From NCBI GenBank assembly GCA_017439235.1, contig JAFSJN010000001.1, forward strand, positions 1 through 64,000: a DNA stretch of 64,000 nt, in the 5' to 3' direction. Positions within the stretch are counted from its first letter, which is position 1. Every line of letters starts with the position of its first letter. Source of the stretch: Paludibacteraceae bacterium. Lineage in GTDB: Bacteria; Bacteroidota; Bacteroidia; Bacteroidales; Paludibacteraceae. A model generated the notes under the pieces. It saw only the letters and a program-made list of their open reading frames with translations, searched no databases and was not told the DNA's origin. Positions 37,970-46,300 of this stretch are shown in pieces. The position numbers and the translations under genes are program-made.

Positions 37970-38023
37970 AATCGGTTAACCATTCGCTTAAAACAAGTTT
38001 TTTAGACGTATGGTTAATCGATT
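37970..38023. repeat. Long imperfect palindrome downstream of htpG
   Basis: AATCGGTTAACCAT (37970-37983) pairs with ATGGTTAATCGATT (38010-38023) with a single mismatch (a G-T pair in RNA). Inside, AAAAC and GTTTT can extend the hairpin. It may end the htpG transcript or be a dispersed palindrome. It lies in the 1.35-kb stretch 37904-39255 that lacks recognisable protein genes. Confidence 0.55.
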
Positions 38024-38033
38024 TCTTTCTCAT

Positions 38034-38047
38034 ATGATATATATCAT
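38034..38047. repeat. Perfect 14-bp palindrome
   Basis: ATGATATATATCAT is its own reverse complement. It could be a protein-binding site, but A/T-rich palindromes also arise by chance. Confidence 0.4.
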
Positions 38048-38063
38048 CTTACTGCCTTCTTAA

Positions 38064-38099
38064 GAAAACTATTCCGAAAACTGTCTCGAAAACTCTTCC
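38064..38099. repeat. Three 12-bp tandem repeats
   Basis: GAAAACT recurs at 38064, 38076 and 38088, exactly 12 bp apart (units GAAAACTATTCC, GAAAACTGTCTC, GAAAACTCTTCC). Confidence 0.7.
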
Positions 38100-38103
38100 T
38101 CGT

Positions 38104-38138
38104 TCCTTGATCTTTGTTCTTTGCTCCTTGCTCCTTGT
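38104..38138. repeat. Five 7-bp tandem repeats
   Basis: TCCTTGA, TCTTTGT, TCTTTGC, TCCTTGC and TCCTTGT follow each other without gaps, a TCYTTGN heptamer array. Three spaced copies of GTTTTC (38152, 38164 and 38177) follow. Confidence 0.75.
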
Positions 38139-38346
38139 TCAAAATAAAACTGTTTTCTTATTGGTTTTCTTCTCTTGTTTTCGGTTAATTCTTAATTTTT
38201 AATTTATAGCATAAAATTAGTAGTAGAGATTTTCTCTATTTGTGGCATTTGCTACATTTTCAAATGTCTCAGTGCCTTCCGCCCACACCTGTCCGACTCC
38301 GACAAAAAGAGTCAAAAGCATCAGTAGAATAGCCAAAACAGACTGA

Positions 38347-38401
38347 CGAGACACAATCGAGACAGAATCGGGACGAGACTGCCACAAGGGCACCACAAGG
38401 G
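38347..38401. repeat. Five 11-bp units in tandem
   Basis: CGAGACACAAT, CGAGACAGAAT, CGGGACGAGAC, TGCCACAAGGG and CACCACAAGGG are consecutive 11-mers. The first three share CGAGAC-like text and the last two share CCACAAGGG. The unit length and ACGAG-like motif match the array at 35455 on the other side of htpG. Confidence 0.6.
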
Positions 38402-38429
38402 CAATCTGAGAAATTTACTTAGTCCCTTT

Positions 38430-38473
38430 CACTCACTCATTCTTCCACTCATTCATTCACTCAGTCATTCATC
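38430..38473. repeat. Eleven tetranucleotide repeats (CANT type)
   Basis: The run reads CACT, CACT, CATT, CTTC, CACT, CATT, CATT, CACT, CAGT, CATT, CATC, followed by pyrimidine-rich sequence to about 38530. Confidence 0.7.
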
Positions 38474-38565
38474 CCTGCTGTTTTCGGTCTGTTTTCTTAT
38501 CCCATTTTCCTATCCCTTCGTCTCGTTTTCCTTTATATCTAAAACATTTACCCATTTATCACCAT

Positions 38566-38640
38566 TCAAAAAAAGAAACAAAACCGCATCGCGATTCTGT
38601 TCCTTAGCGAGCACCCCACCCCTCCAAGGCTGACTACCAT
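38566..38640 (-). CDS. Possible 24-residue peptide
   Basis: A short reverse frame (MVVSLGGVGC, then SLRNRIAMRFCFFF) begins about 30 nt after the predicted start of transcription from the reverse promoter at 38677-38708. It ends just before a T-rich tract on that strand. It matches no family I know. It could equally be a small noncoding RNA, and its coding status is doubtful. Confidence 0.2.
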   Translation of the reverse strand: MVVSLGGVGCSLRNRIAMRFCFFF

Positions 38641-38676
38641 GAGGTTGTAGGTTGATATAGTGCTGCTTGTTGCATA

Positions 38677-38708
38677 CAAAAGTACCAAAAACTTTTCACT
38701 CCCGCAAA
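38677..38708 (-). promoter_or_regulatory. Reverse-strand promoter in the noncoding stretch
   Basis: TTTG (38705-38708), 20-nt gap and TACTTTTG (38677-38684) on the reverse strand. It fires away from the forward promoter at 38785, so the two form a divergent pair 76 nt apart. Confidence 0.6.
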
Positions 38709-38784
38709 CGTTTTTCCGTTTTGCTAACCCAAGATTGCAAAATCGAGATTTCTTTCCGAAACAAAATTTTTCACCTCTAAAAAC

Positions 38785-38815
38785 TTGCACATGTCAAAAA
38801 AAAGCCGTACCTTTG
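38785..38815 (+). promoter_or_regulatory. Promoter of the structured RNA
   Basis: TTG (38785-38787), 20-nt gap, TACCTTTG (38808-38815). The 31 nt match the promoter at 46950-46980 at all but a few positions. Confidence 0.75.
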
Positions 38816-38821
38816 CACTCG

Positions 38822-39088
38822 ATTTTGATAAGGTCTCCGACAGACGCTCACGAAGCGCGTCTGGTGGAGAGAGCGGAGGCAGAAGTTGTCCGTCAATTTA
38901 ACGGAGTGGTATTGACCATTACAACCTTCTTGCCGAACGCGATAGAAAGTACCAACGGTTAAGACACTACTTTCACTATGACAGGGTCAATCTTTTATAG
39001 TTCATTTGCGACTTGGTCGCCGACTACGGGATTACTCCCTCATGTGCACGCGCTATCTATATCATAAGGTAGTGCGTGTTGCTTTTTT
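38822..39088 (+). ncRNA. Candidate structured RNA or regulatory leader of about 267 nt, unknown class
   Basis: It begins about 7 nt after a good promoter and ends at a hairpin with six T. Helices visible by eye: 38834-38838 with 38866-38870, enclosing 38841-38847 with 38857-38863 (CAGACGC/GCGTCTG); a long branched stem 38873-38889 with 38921-38940 (GGCAGAAGTTGT against ACAACCTTCTTGCC, one bulge on each half), which holds two hairpins 38890-38893/38901-38904 and 38907-38910/38915-38918; 38942-38951 with 38968-38979; GCGAC/GTCGC at 39008-39020; and the terminator. No long open frame fits it. It does not look like tRNA, tmRNA, RNase P RNA or SRP RNA by their conserved motifs. It is either a stand-alone small RNA or a leader that controls read-through into the nuclease and giant-protein genes. 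Confidence 0.6.
39044..39088 (+). terminator. Terminator at the end of the structured RNA
   Basis: ACGCGCTATC (39048-39057) pairs with GGTAGTGCGT (39068-39077) including two G-U pairs, followed by GTTGC and six T (39083-39088). Confidence 0.7.
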
Positions 39089-39101
39089 GTAACCAGCAAA
39101 C

Positions 39102-39211
39102 AAAACTAACTAACAATATTAACTAAAATCACAGTTTTATGAGCAATAATCGTGCCTCGTAGGGGCTAAGACGATTAAAACTATTTTTCGCTTGTTTGCT
39201 GATGGCTGGTG
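39102..39211 (+). repeat. Left copy of a duplicated leader/signal-peptide region
   Basis: The 32-nt untranslated leader (from AAAACTAACTAACAATATT on), the ATG, and the signal-peptide codons are nearly the same as at 40317-40398. The left copy has an in-frame 27-nt insertion after the second codon. Confidence 0.85.
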
Positions 39212-39216
39212 AGGGA
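39139..39216 (+). pseudogene. Relic start of an InlB-repeat-type surface protein gene
   Basis: ATG at 39139 begins MSNNRAS and stops with TAG at 39160-39162. Still in the same frame, 39175-39207 encodes LKLFFACLLMA, the signal peptide of the 2,177-residue protein 1.2 kb downstream, and then a TGA follows. It is therefore a broken 5' fragment of a paralogous gene, not a short gene. It was left when the rest was deleted or replaced by the nuclease gene. Confidence 0.75.
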
Positions 39217-39255
39217 TGAGGGCGAGATGGTTTAAACTCATAACGGATAATAAGA

Positions 39256-40311
39256 ATGGCACAGGAGATATACAAAAATATCGCTATACTACCTGAGAGT
39301 CAGCAGTTATATGCTGACGTGTGCCATATTATTGACGACATACGTACACGCGTTGCGGTCTATGTCAATTCGGAAGTATGTATGACTAATTGGCGTATCG
39401 GAACGCGTATCAAAGAAGATGTGCTTTACAATAAGCGTGCGGAATATGGCAAACAGGTTATTAAGAATCTGGCTGCACAACTGACCGAACGTTATGGTAA
39501 AGGTTGGAGTGAAAAGACATTGAGACATTGTCTCCGCGCTGCAGAGACTTTTACTGAAGCAGACATTGTCTCCGCAGTTCAGAGACAATTTAGTTGGACA
39601 CATCTAAAGTCGGTAATGTATCTAACAGACCCGCTTGCTCGCCAATTCTACATGCAGATGTGCTATTATGAACATTGGGACACACGCACATTGGATGAAA
39701 AGATTGATAGTCAGTTATACGAGCGCACGGCTATCAGCCGCCGACCGGAAGAGGTGATAAAACGGACATTAAATGATACTGCTGAAAAGAACTTACTTGT
39801 GCCGGATTTGGTGTTCCGAAGTAGTTATTTTCTGGATGCATTAGGACTGCCGGATAGTTTCTCCGAAAAGGATTTAGAGAGTGCTATTATTTCGCAGATG
39901 CAAGAGTTTCTGGCAGAAATGGGCAGTGATTTTGCATTCTTGGCTCGTCAAAAACGAATAACAATAGATGCCACCGACTATTATATTGATTTGTTATTTT
40001 ATCATAGAGGATTACGAAGATTAGTAGCAATTGATCTAAAATTAGGTAAGTTTAAACCTGAGCACGAGGGACAAATGCGACTCTATCTGCGTTATCTTAA
40101 TCAAAAGGAGCGACGTGAAGGAGAGGGGTCGCCGATAGGTTTGATTTTATGCAGCGAAGGTAATACGGAGCATATTGAGTACTTGATGTTAGATGAGGAG
40201 AGTCCGATAAAAGTAGCGCAATACTACACCCAACTGCCGAATAAGCGAATGTTGGCAGAGAAACTGCAACGTGCAATAGCTATCGCAAGAGAGCATTACA
40301 CAGAGAAATGA
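39256..40311 (+). CDS. YhcG-type PD-(D/E)xK nuclease domain protein (DUF1016)
   Basis: 351 residues. The N-terminal half is the DUF1016 helical domain (NWRIGTRIKE, YGKQVIKNLAAQLTERYGKGWSEKTLRHC read as short motifs: IGTRI and GWSEKTLR), with FSWTHLKSVM in the middle. The C-terminal half is the nuclease fold: D245 in DYYIDLLFYH and D260-x-K262 in AIDLKLGKF form the PD-(D/E)xK site, so it should be active. Family members are common in accessory regions, near restriction systems or alone, and are thought to act on DNA or in defence; the exact role is not settled. Both sides carry copies of the same leader sequence, so the gene was probably inserted by recombination. No own promoter is visible. 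Confidence 0.88.
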   Translation: MAQEIYKNIAILPESQQLYADVCHIIDDIRTRVAVYVNSEVCMTNWRIGTRIKEDVLYNKRAEYGKQVIKNLAAQLTERYGKGWSEKTLRHCLRAAETFTEADIVSAVQRQFSWTHLKSVMYLTDPLARQFYMQMCYYEHWDTRTLDEKIDSQLYERTAISRRPEEVIKRTLNDTAEKNLLVPDLVFRSSYFLDALGLPDSFSEKDLESAIISQMQEFLAEMGSDFAFLARQKRITIDATDYYIDLLFYHRGLRRLVAIDLKLGKFKPEHEGQMRLYLRYLNQKERREGEGSPIGLILCSEGNTEHIEYLMLDEESPIKVAQYYTQLPNKRMLAEKLQRAIAIAREHYTEK

Positions 40312-40316
40312 AGGTA

Positions 40317-40398
40317 AAAACTAACTAACAATATTAACTAAAATCACAGGTTTTATGAGAAAATTAAAACTATTTTTCGCCTGTCTGCTGATGGCCGT
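40317..40398 (+). repeat. Right copy of the duplicated leader/signal-peptide region
   Basis: Intact partner of 39102-39211. It begins 6 nt after the nuclease stop and runs into the functional start of the 2,177-residue gene. Confidence 0.85.
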
Positions 40399-43300
40399 CC
40401 TCAGCATCGGGCAAGTGTGGGCAGGTGAAACAACGTACACGTTTACAGCTAAAACATGGACAGCAACAAGTGGTGGCTCTAACGCCGACTGGACGAGTGG
40501 ACAAGATGGAGCTGGATTCTCAAATAATGGTATTCAGGTAACCGCAAATAGCACTGGAGCGAATGGTACATCGCCTATTTCGTTCACCAACGTAACAAAG
40601 GTAGAGTGCATTTATAACACGAACAAAAGTGCCGGAGCCGGTTCCTTTGATGTAAAAGTAGGTAATAATAGTGCACAAAATGTAACCTGTGAATATAGCG
40701 GCAGCAGTGATGGTAGAACGGCTAATTTTAAAGCTACCGTAAACTACGCCACGGCACAAACGGGTAATGTGAATATAAAAATTAACACAACCACAAATAG
40801 TATCTATCTTGTAAGTGTTACTATTACCACTTCCGATAGTGGAGACACTCCGAGCAAGCAAGATCTCGGAGCTGATGACCTGAAATGGAGTGCTGATGCA
40901 GCAACAGTTACCATTGGCGGTAACAACAATGTATACCCGACATTAACACTCAAGCAAGGTCTTTCTGTGACTTATGAAAGCACAGCTACCACTGTTGCAG
41001 AAATAGGCGAGACGAGTGGCACTATCACTCTCAAAAAGGCCGGTACAACAACCATTAAAGCTGTCTTTGCGGGTGATGACACTTACAATGCAAAGACTGT
41101 TTCTTACGATTTGACTGTTAATCCGGCTCCGCTGGTTCCGATTGTAGGTGCTGCAGTTGATGTTTTGACAGCAGCAAATTTCACTGCAACGGGTTCTTCA
41201 TATACGGCATTTTCAAATGTTCAAGCGGCGAATGAGGGACATTCAGATGCTGTATATTTAGGTAAAACTGCTAAAAATGGCAACAATATCCAGATTAATA
41301 GTATTTCTTCCGGTAATGCTGGACGTGAAATTGCTACGTCTGAATCAGGAGGTACAATCAAGCGTTTAGAGGTTACATGGGGGAGTGGCAACAATGATAG
41401 TCGTAATGTGATGATATACGGATCTCATAACGCTTATGACGCAACAGAAACCTCAAAGACGGTTACGAATTTAGGGTCGATTACTTATCATACTGGTGAT
41501 GTTTCGGGCTATGTCGATATTGATGACTCAGAAGAAGCATTTGAATATATCCAGATAACGGCAAGCGGCGCAATGTATGTCAGCGAAATGCGCATCAGTT
41601 GGATGCCTGCGGAAAAATATGCAATAAACATAGCTTCTGTAACCAACGGTACACTCGTTGTTAAGGATGGCGATGATGCAATTACCAGTGGTGCAGAATT
41701 TACAGAAGGGAAGACTCTCACAGTTATTGCTACTCCGAATGATGGTTTCAAATTGGATGGTATCAAAGTTATTGAAACCGGTTCTAATCCTGAGAATGAT
41801 GTAACAAGTACAGTTCTTGCCGGCACGACGCTTACTGTTCCCGCATATGCTGTTACCATTTCTGCTGAGTTCTCAGCAAACGTAGCTCCGTTCGCAACTC
41901 TTACATTGAGTGAAATCGGAGAAGAAACTGTTTATTACGATGATGACTCCAAACGCGAAGGCGACATTGTTTCTCTGCCTCTCACAGCAGCATCTTGCAG
42001 TAAGGTATTTGTAGGATGGGATCCTAATGTGGATTGTGCGACTGAGCCGACATATGCTCCAGGTGCAGACTTTACTCTTGGAGCATCAGCTTCCAATAAG
42101 TTGTACGCAGTATATGCAACTCCGATTGTAGATACTGAATCTGAGCCTGTTTTGGCACAAACATTGCAATATGACACATGGACTTATTCTGGAACAACTA
42201 CGAACAAGAGTTCGTATCGTCTGTTCGGTAATGGTGCTTATGTAGAGTCAGCTGAGTTTGATTTGAGCCTCTTGGCAAAAGTAAAAGTGTTTGGTGGTAC
42301 TTTTGGAGGTCAAGACACATACAAAACGGGTACTATTGGTGACGGTACAAATACTTGGAAATCGATTGAGCTTACCGGAAACGGAAATGCAAAAGAACAT
42401 GAATTTATTGAGGGTAATGCGTTGTCTGGGAATGGTAAATTGTATGTAACGAGTACCTGCGGAAATGGTACAGATAATGGTCTCCGTATCTCGAAAGTAG
42501 AGATTTATACTTATCCTGTCACATATGCGAATTATTCCACAGCATGTATGGCTCAAGTAGCTACTCCGACGTTCTCGCCGGCAGCAGGTACTTATACTGC
42601 TGTTCAGAACGTAACGATTTCTTGCGCAACTTCCGGTGCAACAATCTATTACACGACAGATGGCACAACTCCTTCTACAAGTTCGACGTTGTACGGAAGT
42701 GCTATTACCGTTGATGCCAACATGACCATCAAGGCTATTGCTGTTAAGAGCGAAATGGCTAACTCTGCAGTTGCAACAGCAGAATACGAAATCAACCTGC
42801 CGTTGAGTACAGTAGATGCTATCTTTGCAAAAGCAAAAGAAGTTAAGAGCACGGAAACAGATGTAACTGTGACATTTGGTAACTGGGTTGTTTCGGCAAC
42901 AAAGGATGCTAATGCTTATGTAACAGATGGTACAAAGGGCTTCATTATTTATGCAAATAATCATGGTTTCAATGTAGGTGATGTTCTTAGTGGAACAGCT
43001 AATTGCAAGGTGAAGATGTATGCCGGTTCTGCAGAACTGACCACATTGACTTCTGAAACAGCCGGCTTGACTGTTACTCCGAATGGTTCTGTAGATGCAG
43101 CAACTAAGACTATTGCTGATTTGGATAGCATCAATACCGGTGCGCTGGTTGTATTGAACGGTTTGTTCTACAATGGTTCGAAATTGGTAGATGCTTCCGA
43201 GAATGAGATTACTCCTTATAGTACGTTCTACTCTGAAATGGCAAGTAAACTGGAAGAGAATCATGTATATAACATTACAGGTATCTATGTTCAGTACTAC

Positions 43301-46300
43301 GCTACCAAGGAGATTGCGCCGCGTGCAGCTGCTGATATCGTTGATGCAACAGAGTACGTGAAAGTATCGTTTGATGCAAACGCTAATGACGCAACAGGTG
43401 ATCTTCCTGAGGATGTAACAGGTCTCATTGCAGGACATAATACCTATACAATTCCTACCGAGAAACCGCTGACGCGTGATGCCTATCTCCAGATTGGTTG
43501 GAATACCAATAAGGATGCAACCGAGGCATTGGAAGGCAACTTGACCAATATTACCACCAATACCACCCTCTATGCTATCTGGACTGCGAAAGAGACTTGT
43601 GCTATCACGTTCTATGACAGAGGTAATGTACATGCCGAAAAGGCTCCGTATCAGGGTGTTGAATACACCATCGATGTCGCTCCTTCAGAATTACCGAGCG
43701 GATACACGTTCGCTGGTTGGAGTGCTGACCCGATTACAACCGAAGTTACTAGCGCAGAGTTGGTAACCACTATTACTCCCGCTTCTGCAACAATGAGCCT
43801 CTATGCCGTCTATACTCGTTCGGAAGGCGAAGAAGTAATCACTTACAACAAGGTTACTGAGACTCCGACAGATTGGGCAGGCAAGTACCTGATTGTAAGC
43901 GAAGATTTCAATGTTGCTTTCGATGGTTCGTTAGAAACTCTGGATGCAGCAGATGATGTTATTGAAGTTACTATCAACGAAGGTGTTATTGCCGGTTCGG
44001 CTAAAGTTAATGCTGCTGTGTTCACTGTTGCCGCTGCAACAACGAATTACAGCATTCGTTCAGCAAGTGGTTTCTATATTGGTCAGACTGCTAATAGTAA
44101 TGGTTTATTGAGTAGTACAACTACTGTTTACACCAATACACTTGCGATAAGTGAAGGTGATGCCGTTATTACATCCAGTGGTAATCCTACATTGCGTTAC
44201 AATAAAGCATCAGATCAAAACCGCTTCCGTTACTACAAGAGTGGTCAGCAACCTGTTCAACTTTACAAACAACATGTAACACTCCCGACCGTTTATTACA
44301 CTACAGCTCCGGTTAGCCGCTACACTGTTTCGTTCAACCTCGCAGAGGATGAGCAAGGTTCGTTCAGCGACATCTCGGTTGTTCAAGGTGAGGATGCTAC
44401 TCTGCCGGCAGCAGTTCCGACCAAATTGCACTATACATTCAACAAGTGGAAAGATGCCAATAATAATGAATACGCAGCTGAGGCTACTATTGAGAATGTA
44501 ACATCGAACATCGTTCTGAGTGCTACTTGGACGGAAAATAGTAAGGCTAATGTGACATTCGATGCTAATGGCGGATCTGATGTTGCTGCCATCAATGATG
44601 TTTACGAAGGTGAGACTTACACGCTGCCTGACGCTCCGGCGTACGGAACGAATATCTTCGGCGGTTGGAAAGTTGGTGACAATGTATATGCTGCCGGTAC
44701 AGAAATGACGATGAGCACTCCTGCGGATCCTATTGAATATGTAGCTCAATGGACTGTAGTTCCTGAGTTCAACGCCGGTTATTGGTTCAAGGTAACCGAT
44801 GCATCGACTCTGGCTGCAGGTCAATTCGTAATGATTGTTGCCGAAGATGATGATTATGCATTAGGTGCTACTCAGAATAGCAATAACCGTTCTGCAGATG
44901 CCATCAGCAAGACGGCAACTCCCGCTGCAGCATACTACGCAACCGCTCCGGCTATCCTGCTTCTTCAGAATGGTGTAGCAGACGATCAGTTTGGTCTCTA
45001 TGTTACAAATGGCGAGACAAAAGGTTATCTGTATGCAGCAGCATCCGGAAGCAACCACATGAAGACGCAAGAAGCTCTTGATGTCAACGCTTCATGGAAA
45101 ATTGCTATTGAAAATGGTGTGACTACAGTTATTGCGACAGGTTCTGAAAACAGAAATAACTTACTCTACAATAGCGGAAGTGTTATCTTTAGTTGCTATA
45201 CAGGTACAAGCAGTTCTATCAAGAACGTAGCAATCTATCGTTATGAAGAAAGCAACAAACTGCAGGTAAGTTACGCAGGTAAGGGAACCGAGCACGTACA
45301 AGGTGCATTGGTTGACGCAGGCGGAAGCGTAACGCTGGCTGCTGCTCCTGCTGCTCCGGAAGCAGAGGATGTAACGTACTCGTTCGTAAGCTGGGTAGTT
45401 GATAGCGAAGAGTATGCTCCGGCTGCTGAGATCGCGAACATCACCGAAAATAAGGTAGTATATGCTAAGTGGAACGTTGTAACGAATCCTGAGGCAGAGG
45501 AAATCACTATTCCGGTTGAGGATGTAGTAGCAAGCGATATTCACGTTAAAGAGAATCAGACGGTAACGGTTGAGGTGACAGAAGATGTTACCCTGGGTAA
45601 TTTGGATCTGGAGAATGGTGCTATCCTTGAGTTTGAAGTTGCAGCAGGTAAGACGGTTGAGGCTAATGACCTTATCCTCCGTTCAAGTTCGGCTTCCAAC
45701 GGTGTAGAAGGTATGTCCAGCCAAGCTCCTGTGATGCCAGTAGTCAATGGTGTCTTAGCTCTTGAGATTCAACTTCGTCCGGATGAGATGAACGCAGAGA
45801 ACTCCAGCTTGTGGTACTGTATCGCAGCTCCGTTCGATGTAGATATCAATAACGGTTTCGAGTGGGTTCACCCGAATGGAAGCAGAACACCGATGGTTCA
45901 TAATGTGGACTTCCAAATCTTCGCATACGACGGCGCTCGTCGTGCAACAGGTATCAGTGGTTGGCAGCGTACTAGCGGTACGATGAAGGCCGGTGTGGCT
46001 CACTTCATCGGTTTCGACAACGCAAGACCAAACCAGAACACGATTCGTCTGACGGCTAAAACTAATACCGTTGCTCCTGCTACAGAAATCGCTCTGGGTT
46101 CGTATCCTGGTGCTACGGAATACCAGAACTGGAACGGTGTAGCTAACCCGACCCTGCAGTATATCGGCATTAACAAGGATATCGTAGCCTTCGATTATGG
46201 TATCCAGGATTACAACACCTACGCTAATACTGCTTACAACTACTTCGTAGGTTCGCCGTTCTTCATCCAGCAAGACGGTGGCTCGATAGCTGTTGATCAT

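Noticed and set aside
38064-38473. Possible CRISPR array
   Set aside because: The units are 4-12 bp with no spacers of 25-40 bp, and no cas genes are present.
39139-39162. Short 7-codon gene or leader peptide
   Set aside because: The downstream in-frame signal-peptide codons show that it is the broken start of a larger gene.
37904-39255. Protein genes in the 1.35-kb stretch
   Set aside because: The frames seen are short, cross promoters or repeats, and lack conserved motifs; the only sizeable unit is the structured RNA.
42248-43633. Reverse open frame of about 461 codons inside the InlB-type gene
   Set aside because: Cys- and Ile-rich text typical of the antisense of a repetitive surface protein; no motif.
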